This document shows, in pieces, positions 1 through 13,300 of a DNA stretch of 64,000 bases. Each line of letters opens with the position of its first letter. Within the stretch, counting starts at the first letter, position 1. A program made the translations under genes and the position numbers. Where the stretch lies: contig JALMQS010000099.1 of assembly GCA_024734495.1 (NCBI GenBank), positions 95,033,388 to 95,097,387 on the forward strand, in the 5' to 3' direction. The DNA is from Forficula auricularia. Lineage: Eukaryota > Arthropoda > Insecta > Dermaptera > Forficulidae. Under the pieces are notes generated by a model that ran no database searches, was not told the origin of the DNA, and saw only the letters and a program-made list of their open reading frames with translations.

Positions 1-129
1 AATATTTCTACTAAAATCTTTGATTTGTTCCTAAATAAAAATAAATTCACTTTTCAAATTATTATGTTTTTAAAACCTTAAAATCTTAAAATTATTATCA
101 AGGGAGCTGTACTTTATATTATTAGCAGC

Positions 130-430
130 TGCGAAGCCGCCTTCGGCGGGGATCTTGCTTATCTAGGGGCTGCCTCCCCTGGAATTCGTAGTGGGTTTTA
201 AAATAATAATTTAATAATAATAGTATTAACTATGTAGAAACAAAAAGAAAGAAAATAATATTAATAATAATAAATTTATTGAACCAATTGTATTGCATGA
301 AATAAAGTTTATATTGAATTTGAGGCTTCGACTTCGGAGATTACTACCCCACTAACGACTATCCTTGATCTTCTTGAGCTTGCGATAATCTTTTTAGTCC
401 TTGTTTTTAATAAGAGGAAAAAATTAATGA
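130..430 (-). repeat. Fragment of the pogo-type repeat seen at 26579
   Basis: Bases about 240-430 (GAGGCTTCGACTTCGGAG, TTCTTGAGCTTGCGATAATC, TTTTTAGTCCTTGTTTTTAA) are the inverted counterpart of the interior of the pogo/Tigger-type element near 26860-27000. A small GC hairpin (GCCGCCTTCGGCGG) lies at 136-150. No ends were found. Confidence 0.45.
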
Positions 431-629
431 AATAAAAAACCTGTTTGCCATCTTGATCCTCTCAGGATTTCCAATTCATTTTCATTCTTCAAAATAATAA
501 TTTAAGTTTCCTACTTTTAATCAATTTTATTTTTCATGAACTATTAGTCGGATTTAAAATTAAAAAAAATCACGTCGTTGTCGTCGCCCAAGCCGATTAT
601 AATAAGTATAGATTATTATTATTAATAAT

Positions 630-891
630 AGGAATAGTAGGGAATTGGATAATTTAAAAATTAAAAACGCAGTTTTTATTAAGTGGGCCAGTGGCAACGT
701 TTCGTCAATCTATTTTGCCTTCCTCAGTGGCTCATTTTTTCATGTTTTGTCTTGTAGTAAAACTGTTTTTGACAAAGAGTGATAAAATGAACCACTGAGG
801 AAGTCAAAATAAATAAATGAAAAGTCAGGCCTACTTAATAAAAACTCTGTGAATTTAATTTTTAATTTATTCAATTCTCTACTATTCCTGT
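630..891. mobile_element. Fold-back repeat, family P1, copy 1
   Basis: Inverted arms start with GGAATAGTAGGGAATTGG (left) and end with the imperfect reverse complement CTCTACTATTCC (right). The arms include AGTTTTTATTAAGTGGGCC and its inverse. The minus strand at 699-727 carries CTGAGGA followed by GACGAAAC, the hammerhead-like signature described under findings. A second copy lies at 4635-4803. It sits in the intron before the first visible exon. Confidence 0.7.
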
Positions 892-1171
892 TATAAATTT
901 ACTATGGATACAAATGACACATGTAACATTATTATTATTATTTTAATTTTTCTCAATGAATATTTTTTCAAAGCCTCTCTTTCCGTTTTATAAATTGTAA
1001 TAAATAGCTTTTTATAATATTTGCTAGTTAATCTTACTCTTGTACTTTTTCTCTATTTTTCAAATCCCTAAAAGGGGCTTCTAAACTCACATTTGAAGCC
1101 ATTTAATCTTAGTCAATCAAATAATTGTTTATTACAAGAATAGATATTAAATTGAACTGTTTTGTTTTTAG

Positions 1172-1351
1172 GTGGCTGGTCTTTTGGTACACAAAAGTTC
1201 CAAGTCATGTCAGCAACTCGTTATGCTCGCCAAACCTTTATTTATAGCACCATCCCCTATTTGCGAGATAGAGACTTTGATGGACTTGATCTTGATTGGG
1301 AATATCCTAAAGGAAGCACAGACAAAAAGAACTTTGTTCTCTTACTTAAGG
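1172..1351 (+). CDS. Cht10: Chitinase exon (first visible): GH18 A, GGW to catalytic motif
   Basis: Acceptor TTTTTAG ends at 1171 and donor G|GTGAGT starts at 1352. The exon completes a Gly codon begun upstream (phase 1) and reads [10 protein letters not shown], then [11 protein letters not shown] with the catalytic Glu codon at 1300-1302. It ends with one base of the next codon. The preceding exon, which should carry the start of the GH18 barrel up to the IG of IGGW, is not in bases 1-1171. Confidence 0.93.
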
Positions 1352-4300
1352 GTGAGTACTCAAGTCTATTTTATTAATTTTATTCACTTAATCTTAAAAC
1401 AAGCTTATAAGACTTCGTCTATGATTTTCCTACATGAGAACAAACTATAATAATAATTGAGTTGAAACTTTGATAATTATTAGATGACCAGCTTAATATT
1501 TATATCATACTATATGTGAAATTTTAATCCGATTACAAACATGAATTTGAATTATCCGATCTTAAATTCCGATTTTCTGTCAAATCAAATTTAAATATCG
1601 AAAAAAGTATGAATTTAATTCTATATCGTATAATCACTATCCAAAAGAAATTCTCACGTTCTTAGTACAAAGACCTTTCTCTCTCACTCTACAACTATTT
1701 TCAAATTCAAACGGCTCCTGTGTAACGGATTCGCTTTATGTGGTCAAAATGTGAGATGTATTTTTTCTAAAATAAATATTTAATTTTTGCGACATTTCTA
1801 TAATATCTGATTTTACCTTAAATAAATATTGATAGAAAAAAATAAATTAAGCACATAGGTACTACAAAAGATATGAAATTATATAATAGCAATAATGACG
1901 AAAAAGATTTAAAAATGTTTATTCTAATGATTAAAGTACAAATGAATAAGAAGAAAGAAAACCAACTCTTAATATTAAAGTATCTTTCAATTATGTTTTT
2001 GTTTTACGCTACACAGGATTTTTGCTCCGTTCCTAATAAATGTGTTGAAGTAAACGATGGCTATTAAAATATCAATCAAATACCACCATAGCCATTTTGT
2101 TTATAGCTTAAAATAAATTTATTCCGTATTTATAATTTTAATTGAGGCGTTCAAAAGCAGAGTGGACTATCCCACAAATCTCATTTTCGCTGATAAACCT
2201 CTATAATCAAGTAGGTTTTAGATAATAAGATGACCTAAAGAAATTCAATCAAACCCAGCTTAAAAAATAAATCAAGACAGAGTGGATCAAACTTAGTTTT
2301 TAAACGTCCTGCTAAATTACAGCGCAAGTACCACTTTTGCCTGGAATCTTTACCTTTATTTTGCTTGATTTCTCATAACAAACCAATAGTGGGATAGTCC
2401 ACTCTGTTTTTAACGCCTCAATTATTCAATTTTACGAATATTATAATAATAGTTTGTATTAAAAACATACACAACAATACAACACTTACTTCAAAAGAAC
2501 TAATATCATTGCGGACCAGGCTAGTATCGTTCGAGCTATGAAAGTCAGGTTCCAATCGCTGGTTACACTGTTTAAAATTTAGTTGTCTATAATTTGGATC
2601 CAAAAACTTTTTTACAAAACACACACAAATAAGTTTAAGTTGCCCAAAAAATCATATAAATTGCCCTGACTTAATGGTCTAGAATCCGAGATAATAATAT
2701 AAATAAGTAGATTTAAATAAATTATTATTTAAGGAACAAAGTTTTCTTTGTATGTTGGCATTGGTCTTTAGTGCAATCTTTTATGCTAAACATCTTATTT
2801 AGTGCAAAACACTTATAGACTTTTTTATTAACAAATTAGTAATGAATTTATTATTTTAAATCATTTTCGACTTTATTATTTTTACTTGGGATGATCCTCA
2901 AAAATTATAATTTTGAAATCAGAATTTCTTATCAGATACTATATTAAAGCGTTTTCTCCAAAATTTAATTTTTGATTTCAAAATTAATGAAAATCTTTTT
3001 CACAAAATTAGGCCTTGCTTTAAGAATCGTTCGAGCTATGAGACTCAGGTTCCAATCGCTGGTACACTGTTTTAATTGTCTATAATTTGGATCCAAAAAC
3101 TTTTTCACAAAACATACACAAATAAGTTTAAGTTGCAAAAAAAATCATATAAATTGTCCTGACTTAATGGTCTAGAATCCGAGGTAATTATATAAATAAG
3201 TAGATTAAAAAACAATATTATATACGGAACATAGTTTTCTATTAGTTCCTTGTACGTTGATCATGGCATTGGTCTTTATTGCAATCTTTTATGCTAAACA
3301 CCTTATTTAGAGCGCAAAACACTTCTAGGCTTTTTCCTTAAAAAAGTAGTAATGTATTTATTATTTTAAATCATTTTTCACTTAATTATTTTTACTTGGA
3401 GTGATCCGAAAAAAATTATAATTTTCAAATTAGAAACTCTTATCAGATATTATAGCGTTATTGCCAAAATTAGGGCTTGTTTTAAATGTTGTTAGCAAGA
3501 TAACAACACTTAGTGTAACGCTTCTAAAATAAATTCAAATGATTTATTCTAACCTTGTTGATTCATTACCTCAATGATGCCTTTGGGTTAATTAGAGTGC
3601 GGTTTCTTTGAATATTCATAACACGGCGTACTCTATTTTCCTTGTATAGAAATTATAAACAACTTCAAAGTAAAACTATTATTCCTAAGTATATTATTAT
3701 TTTTATGAAATAGTTAGAAATCAAAATATTGCAAAATCGAAAACGCCCCCGCTCTTTTCCATTCAAGTGAAAAATAAATGGTAAATATTAAATTCATTAT
3801 TTTCTAGCTTTTAAAATTCATTTGAAAGAATAACATGTTATAATGATCGAAATAATTTCCTTTAATCATTTGATCGTGAATATTTGCAAAGGAGAAATCT
3901 TACCTAGGCTTAAAGGATTCCTTATATGTTTAATAAAATGTTTATATAATGAATTTTTAAAGCCATTGATATCAAGCGATCTACTAATCATTATATAAAT
4001 AACATTTCTATATCAAAAAAGTATATTTATTTATTTGACCAGGAATTGGAAAAAAATAACATTCACTTGAAATCAAACCGATTTTCATTTCTTAAGTGTT
4101 TTATTACTCTTTTCAATTTCATAATAATTTTAGTGAAAGTAAGAAGAAAAAAGTAATTTTTATTTTAGAAGAAAAAAGTTCTAATTTTTATCAAAACCAA
4201 TGGTTACTTATAAGGAGAGATTAGTTTCCTAATGAAGAAAAATAAATTAATTTTTTATCCTCGTCAATAATATAATTTACTGTGTCTTTGGTTAAACTAG

Positions 4301-7300
4301 GTTGACTGCATTTAAGGTAAAATAACCACAAGGGCTTTCCTGCCTGAACTAATTGAAGGTGTTTATAAATCAATAAAAAATCTTTGCACACAGAAAAACA
4401 ATTCACAAAAAGTGCCATAATCAAATTAATAAATTGACTATGAAAATTTTTAAATGGTCTTTCCACTTAATCGCTTTTTTATGTTCATTACTATAAACAA
4501 ATAAAAACCGAAGTCTTACAGGTGGAAATTTTGTTTTTGTGAACAAATTAGAAGTTGAAATTTTGACACATGTTTATCATTCAAAGCCCCTCTAAGTCCA
4601 AAAAGTGGTTTTTATAAATTTTTGTATGTGTAATAGTAACAAGAATAGTAGGGAATTGGATAAAATTAAAAAAAAAAACAGAGTTTTTATTAAATGGGCC
4701 ATGGGCCACTGAGGAGGGCAAAATAAATTGACGAAACTTCTGGCTCATTTAATAAAAACTATGTGTTTATAATTTTATCCAATTCCCTATTATTCCTGTT
4801 ACTAATTTACTATGAATTCAAATGATGCAGCGTTGGTATGTGTGTTTTACAAATTTTGAGACGAAAGCGTTTTACTATTAATAATGAGATTTTGAGTTTA
4901 AAGGTTTTGACTAAAAAGATAAGGCCAATTTGTAAAATGATTTTATTTTATTCCAATAATTATTTAGTATTTTAAAGTTTCTTAAAACCTGATCTAAAAA
5001 ATTTAATAAAAAAAAATTACATCACCTGAAATTGTTAAAGTTCCAGATGAACATCCCGAAAAAAATAGTAGGCATTATATTTTTAAAATAAAAAGACAAA
5101 TTGGTTGAATTTTTCTTAATAAATTGATTACATATTAATTTATTTAATAAATATTTTTCATAATAATATGTAAACCAAACCTCCAAGAGCTAAGCGTCTG
5201 ATTAGAAATATTATCCTTTTAGGATTGAAGGCACGAAGCCGAAATTGATTTTTGTACTAATCTATCTATCTATCAATATATATATATAAAATTAAGGTTT
5301 TATCTCTACACTGCTCCAAAATCGCCCCAAATTTCGGTTATACAATATACGCTTCAAGAAATGTTACGATAGAAAACCCACTCAACGAATTTCCTGTCTG
5401 TCTGTTTGTTTTCAATTGGCATAGAAACGGCTAGAGGTATGATATTTTTATGAAATTTCTTATTTGGATCAGATGTTTTCTAAATTAATATGATTGCTAT
5501 AGAACATTTTGATATTTTGATTCCAAAAGGGGGTTTGGCGGGGGACACTACTGGAAAAGATCAAATAGCTGCTAAATAATTAACTCTACTGCAAATTCCG
5601 TTTAAAAGGAAAGTTGGATAACAATGGTCTGCAAAGAAAAATGAACCTAATTGTCAAGGGAAACAGGAAACGAAGGTATTAAAGAGCCCATGGTCACATG
5701 GACATTTGTGGGAGAGCCACACTGAAGGGGGCCAAATAGCCACACCGAAGTGGCCAAAGAGCCACATGATGGCTCGCGAGCCACGGTTTGCCGATCCCTG
5801 TTATAGAGGATGTGATTCCTGACAATTTTTGTTTAAAGAAGTTCTCAAAAAAAAAAAAAACAAAAAAAAAACACCCTAAATAGGGGAGGGTCAGAAAATG
5901 TAAATTCTAGGCCTTTAGACCAAACTCAACAGAAATTTGTATACATTATCTGTAGGCCCTCCAGAAGACAAGGAATGCAAAAACTAACCACCCAAAATAG
6001 GGAGGGCGTTCAAAAAATAAAAATTTTAAGCCTTCGGACCAAACTAGGAAAGATATGGTTTATAACTTCTGACTTTTCATAATCTCTTAAAATAAATCAA
6101 GTTCAATTATTTCAACATTTTTCTCTTTGGAAAATAAGGATTAGTTTTCAAATAAAATAAATAATTTATCTTTTCCAAGTTTTTTGAGGCTGAAATATCA
6201 CACCCCTCTTATACCTATCATGTTACGAGTAGATGTTCTAAGCATAAAAACTATATTTATTGAAATCTCATGTATATTTTTTTGCTCTACTTATTGATGA
6301 ACATAATTACAATTGTTATGAAGAAAAGATCACGTTTTCTTTGCGCATTCTTTGCATAAAATAGAGATCTGGTAAGCCTTGAAAATTCTTCCTGTCTTTT
6401 AACCACTGTGAAACAGTTTATCGATAAGAACATTCCAAACAATTATGTTTCAATTTATATAAGTTGGAATATTTTTAATTCACCTTTGATCTTTAAATGA
6501 TCTTGGGTATTACTATAGAATATTAAACACAAATCGTTTGTATAAATTATTAACACTTAAACTTATTTTACAAAGTCACATTCAACGTCTGCTCAGCATT
6601 TCAATTAAATAAAATATTTAGAGAAATTTTAGTAGACTAGCCTCACTCATGACGTGATTATGGATTAGGGTGGCTCATATTTTGGGTATTTTGGAATTTT
6701 TACGCTGACAGAGGCTCATATGCTTCGGAATAAATAAAAACAATATATCCCCCAAGTTTCAAGTCTCTATCTCAATTTTAACATGTTCCGCACAACGATG
6801 CAATTTTCCCATCTAATTAAATAACATTGGATTTTTGGCATTGAACGATCAATTTTTTATTCCGACCAAAGTAATAGTTCAAAAATTTTCAAACTATGTA
6901 GACTTTATCCTTATAATAGTAGCTATCCTTCAGAATTTTTACAAATTTTTAGCTATTATAATTTTGGAATTACAGCTAAATAAAATACTGCTATATCTTA
7001 GTGTTAGTAAGTTATCGACATCAAAATTATAATGACTAAAAATCTGTAAAAATTCTGAGGGATAGCTACTATTATAAGGATAAAGTCTACAGTGTTTCAA
7101 ATTTTTTGAACAATTACTTTGGCCGAAATAAAAAATTGATTGTTAAATGCCAAAAAACCCATGTTAATCAGATGGGAAACTTGAATCGATGTGCGGCACA
7201 GGTTAAAATAGAGATAGAGACCTGAAAGATTGGTTGATATTTTTTATTTATTTATTTCGAACCATATGAGCCTCTGTCAGCGTCTAAATTCGAAAATACC

Positions 7301-10300
7301 CAAAATAATGACCACCCTATTGTGGATACATCTGTTACACTACTCAGAGCAATATTTTTAGGGTTCCGTTTAAAAGTAAAACGGGCCCTTTTAGTGTCAC
7401 TACAATGTCTGTATGTCTCTCCGTCTGTCAGACCATTTTGTAGCTCGTAAACTACAAGACTCGTAAACTATAAGGCACAAGCATGAAATTTATATATATA
7501 TGCTTACATAAAGATGTTTCACCTTGCACCAACACCACAATCTCTACTAATTATATGCTTACACTATGTTTACATAAAGATTATATTTAATCTATTTCTA
7601 ATAACATCTCGTGTATTTTATAACTTGATCACTTGGTTCGTTTGGGCGACCCGTATGGAAATAAATGGATTTTCGAAATATGTTTTTTATATATTTTTAG
7701 AAAATAAATTAAAAATATAAAATTTTTGTCTTAAATTTATATAAAGTTTATGTTTTCTATATATTAATATAATTATATTTTAAGAATATATAGAAAACAT
7801 AAACTTTATATAAATTTAGCACTAAAATTTTATATTTTTAATATATTTTCTAAAAATATATAAAAAACATATTTAGAAAATCTATTTATTTCCATACGGG
7901 AGAAATAATAAATTAATTGAAAATTCTTTCACTAATTTATGTTTAGAAATGTCTGGACCGTAGAGAATAATAATTTGATTTTTCCTGTCTGCCTGTGTGT
8001 CTGGCTGGGATCTGATATTCATAATAGCAGAAAAACGGAACGCCTATCTGATCAGAGTGATCATTTCTATAGCATTATGATAACTTTTTCCTGATGAAAC
8101 ATGCAAAAAGTCGAATCCTTATCGAACGGTTGAAGCCTATGATCTTAAACGTGACAGATCTGATTCTATAACAACAAAATAATAATTATAATATTAAAAC
8201 CAATTAAATGGCCTAATAACATATTTTCTCAAATGCATAGTTGAAATTGAGCACATTCCTCTAAGTTAACACAAAATGAGAATGAATGATTCTGTTATTT
8301 TGTCCTAAAATTAAATTTATGGAAATTGATTAAACATTGAAAAGATATTTACATGATGACTTGCTACTTTGGAATTATATTCTTGAGGGTGCTACTTCTC
8401 GAAAGAGAGCTTTCATTTTTAAACATTTCCTCCAAACGTGAGTACAACAGCGTGACGCCTGCCGCCCCAAGCAAACATATCGTTCTTCGTCAATACACTT
8501 CTATCAAAGCTCATGGAAAGGAATGAATGAGTGGGTGCTTGATGATGAAATCAGGTCAATTTCCTTCCTGTGAAAGTATATGGCATACAAGCTACTAACT
8601 CATCATCGAGCCCTATCAATGAGACATTCAAATTTTGTTAAATATAAGTTCAAATGATCCCATATTGCCTGCCTTGTCTTTTAGAGAACCTAATTGAGGG
8701 CGAAAAAATAGGGAACTTTCACTTTTTGATTTATGTCTTTATATATTCATTCGTTGTAGAATATAAATAGAAAACAATGTTTTTATGGACATAAATCTTT
8801 AAGTTGTTTACGATGCGTTCCTTGAGTTTATAACTCTATCCTAAATAACTTTGAGAATGAGATTGAGTTATACTTATGAAATTTTTCGGTATTATAATTG
8901 GCCTGAGAAAATATTTAACTATTGTTTACTTGAAAATGAAAAATATTAAGAAATCAAAAAAACAAAACAAAACAACTAAATTAAGAATGTTAGATTGTGA
9001 AACATAGGTATATCTAAACAATTAAATCTCAATTATAATTTTGTAAAATTATAACAATTTAAGTAATTATGGAAAATAAAAGTATTTTAATGAGTTGAAT
9101 TAGTAATTTCTTCCTATTTTTTTTATTTTGAAATATAATGGTCACGAATTATTAAACTATATAGATTGTTTTTAAATATTTTTTCAAATTTTAATTTATC
9201 ATACTTTTTTGATAAGACCATAGTTTCAATTATTCAGTAGAGTTTATTTACTCCGACACGGCAAGTAAACCGACACTGAGCTGCTAAGTAGGTACATGAC
9301 ATTTTTGTGCCACGACTTGTGTGACACAGAGAATATTGTGTTCAGTGTACACTAAATGACATTCATTCACTATTTGTTTGTTAGATCTTGCCATGTAGTC
9401 GAGAAAAGCAGTCACTATTGTGATTAGTATGATAGATAAATTAAATTGAGATCCAAGTGAGTTGTTTGTACTGTACAGTATGCAGTTTCAACTTAGCGTT
9501 TTTTTTTTATTTTTGTTTGTTAATATTCGAAATATTTCAATATAGAAAATGTAAACAAATAACTCTAACTTTTCATGAACAGGCGGAAATAGTTAATCTT
9601 CCGGCGGGCGCGCTGTGTAATTTCCCTTGAGCGGGCGCTTGTCGTAAATTTTACGTCATCAAGTTTTCTCCATGTAAATGGTGTTTTCTTTATATTAATG
9701 TTAGAGAATTGCTGTAAGGTTATGAAAAATGATAAATGACAGTACTTTAAAAAAAATATATTTGACTTTCTTAAACAAAAAACGAAACAACACTAAATAT
9801 TTCTTCTAGCTCTTTTTGTGTTAGCGGCCTACGAGCCATAATGGAACACGTCTAAAACCAAAAAATACATTTAGCTATAAAAAGAAACGATATAAAATGA
9901 GAAAAAAATGAAAAAATTAGTTTATTTAATATACTTATACTTTAAGGCGCGTGTCGTAAAATTTACGCTCAACGGAAATTCTCAAATATCAATGAATAAC
10001 AAAAACTTCTAAGCACACCTGTAGTTTAGAAAAACCTGACCCTCGAATAGCTCGGAGCTCGATTCTTGAGACTAAGTGGTAAAAGTGGTGGAAGCGATAA
10101 GGCGCATGTGTCGTAAATTTTACGACAGCGCGTCCGCTAGAAAGTTAAAGAAAATTGAAACGGGCGAAATGTTCAACACACTAGACCAGGGGTCGGCAAC
10201 ATTTTGAGACGGAAGAGCCAAAAGTTACAATTTACAAAATTTCCCAGTTTTTAAAAAGCAACTAACTTTTTTGTTTCATTATTATGGTATTTGATTACGA

Positions 10301-13300
10301 TTAGGTATATAAATTTGATTTTTTATTTAAAACAAATAGCTTTAAATATGAAATAATATTTATTCATATAAAAACATACAAATGTTTCTCACAAAACATA
10401 TTAAAGTTATTGAAATTGTAATCAATTAAAATGAAATTTGGCCATCATTACAAACAAGATCATCACGATTTTTTCTTATAAGTACAATTAATATATAATT
10501 AAATACAATTTTTTTTTTTTTAATCAAAAATATTCGACTCACATCGAAAAGTCAGGGAAGGAAATCCAAAAATTTTGTGATGATCTTGTTTGTAATGATG
10601 GCCAAATCTCATTTTAATTGATTATAGACCTGATGAAGGAGGGAATAGTCTTCGAAACGTCGGTTTATGAATAAAAAGATAGTATAAATTATCTTATTTT
10701 TTGGACTCCCTCATCAATATTCACTCAATTTTACTTATCAGTCCGTCTCCAAAAATTATTCAAATCATATTAAAGTATTTTAGCTAGCTCTGCTAGAATA
10801 ATAAAATTAGTAATCAAATAATATAACTATAATTATTGAATAATAGATAGTTACATCAATGGGAGCATTGGCCTTGCATACCTTTTGAAAGTTTGGTTAA
10901 ATCTGGCTCATAACTTGTTGTTTTCAGTTTCAAGCACGCCTCTATATTTTTATTTGTTAGTTGGCTTCTTACTTTACTTGCAGTATATATTTTTTGCAGT
11001 ATAATATTTTTTATGAGTTTTGAAAATAAAATAATATAATTATTAATATTTGCACATGGAACTGGAGAGCCGCATCTTGACATCGAAAGAGCCGCATGCC
11101 GCAGGTTACCGATCCCTGCACTAGACCAATAATTGCGTTTAACCCATGTTTCTTATGAGCATTGGAAAACAACATCATCTGTTGGTTCTGAAACTTTTTG
11201 AGAAATAAATAATAATTCACTTCCAGTAACTATGGTTTTGTATTTTTAAAGATCGCAGATGAAATTATCAAACCGTCGTGTAATTTTATGGTCTTTGTTA
11301 GTTGTTTATTAAAAAAATACAATATGGTTTCTCCGGATCCGAGATATATCGAATTGGATGGGTATATGTTGATTGTCGAATAATTATTGAATTTCGAATA
11401 AAAAATAGAACTACAAGAACAAATCGCTTGTTCGGTTATTATGTTATTACATTATTAGAAAAACATAACACCCAATACAGGGTATATACAGGTTTTGCTT
11501 GTATCTTAATAAATTTAATTTATTTTCGGTGTCCATGAATAATGATTCTTTTAGTTAAATATCGATTACCTAGCATGTTATTGTTTTAGAATTGCGGGAA
11601 GCCTTTGAAGCGGAAGCCCAAGAGGTGAAGAAACCGCGTCTTTTGTTAACTGCCGCAGTCCCTGTCGGTCCAGACAACGTAAAAAGCGGATATGACGTCC
11701 CAGCAGTGGCCAGGTAACGGAAACACTTTGCCTACATTGTTTACCTAGCAAGATCATCTTCAAATAAGATTTATTTTCAATAGCCATTCTTTCATATTAC
11801 ACATAGGTCATGTAAGATCTAAAACATGTTTTTTTTTTGAAGATTAATCATAATTAAGTATATAGTTTAAAATACACCATCGAAAATATTTAATTAATAT
11901 CGTGTTTTTTTTAGAATAATAAAATTCTAAATAAAAATTCTTATAAATATTAAACAGCTCAGATATGTAGCCTGGAATATTTGTCAGAGTGGGCATTACT
12001 ATTTTAAATATTAGGTTTAAAATAGAGGTATTTATTAGAATAAAAATACATATTATAAAACATTTATATTACAATTTTGTTTAACTAGCTTTTCGTAGAT
12101 TTACAACTAGTGTCAACTAGACCATTCCGGAGAGGGGGAGGGGGCTCATGAGCTACCTTTTAAATACCTCCTTGGTACAATTCAAGAAAGCTATATTATA
12201 TAATTGTATAACTATTAATTTACAATTGGCTGGATGATTGTTAAAAACCATTTCAAGTTGAATACATTTTTATTATTTTCACTCGTCGATCTGCGGCAAT
12301 TTTCATTTGTTAAAAAAAACATATCTGTTAGTGGGTTACTGTAGAAGTTGTCAAATTTTGTGTACACTCTAGCTTAAAATGACGGTATTAAAACGATATT
12401 TTAAATTCAGATTAAAAGTTGATAGATTTTGGTTGAAATGGGACAAGAAATAAGAGATGTTGATTAAAAATTTGAACTCTATGTCTGATTTGGACCAAAA
12501 TTAGTACAATTAGCCTTTAAAGCCATATGAAAATATTAATACAAAAATAAGCTTCCTAAAATGGCCAGGGGCGGAGGGGGGGGCAGGTGTATGGTAAAAT
12601 AAAAAAATGGTCATATTACATATTTTTTTCATCGTTTTTCGAAATTTTTTATTTTTAGATAAATATATTATATTTTCAAAATGGAAAAACGAATAGAACA
12701 AATTTTAAATGAAACTTAGATATTTCACTTATTTTTCAAAAATAAAACACTCACATATTTGTATTAATTTTTAATTGAACGGTCCCGCATACTGAAATTT
12801 TTCTTTAGTTTAAGCTTAATATTAATTTGCTTATCAATTCTCAATGAATAGTGAAAATTTTTAGCTTTACTTATATTATATTTAATATCGAAGGCAAATT
12901 TGTATCTAAGATTATTTAGGCTAACTGCACGGAAGGCAAGTTGGCACTCGGGTTCGACTCCGAGGGGGCGAAACCCTCTGACATGGAATATATACATAAT
13001 TTTCAGTTGCGTACGGTCCATGGATTCTGTAGATGGGGGGCATTCCTAAAATTTCAAAATATTTACAGTACCTATTTTCATACAGTGTCATAAAAAACTA
13101 ATGTTAAATTTGAAAAATAACGAAAAATTCTATGATCTCGTATTCGATGAAATTTGCAAAAGTAAAGCGAAAAATAAAATAAAATAAAAAAAAATGTATA
13201 CTTTTTTAGACAACATCCCCTGTTTGAAAAGTCTCCACCCGCCACTGTGATAGATTATCTATTAAGATCTTTGATTTGACCTTAATAATTTATTTTTTAA

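Noticed and set aside
1..1171. An upstream chitinase exon for the start of GH18 A
   Set aside because: No CTH.IYAF-type sequence occurs in any frame here; the exon must lie before the window.
6835..7032. 65-codon hydrophobic ORF
   Set aside because: It lies within the arm and centre of the 6668-7317 fold-back element and uses an uncommon start; no family resemblance.
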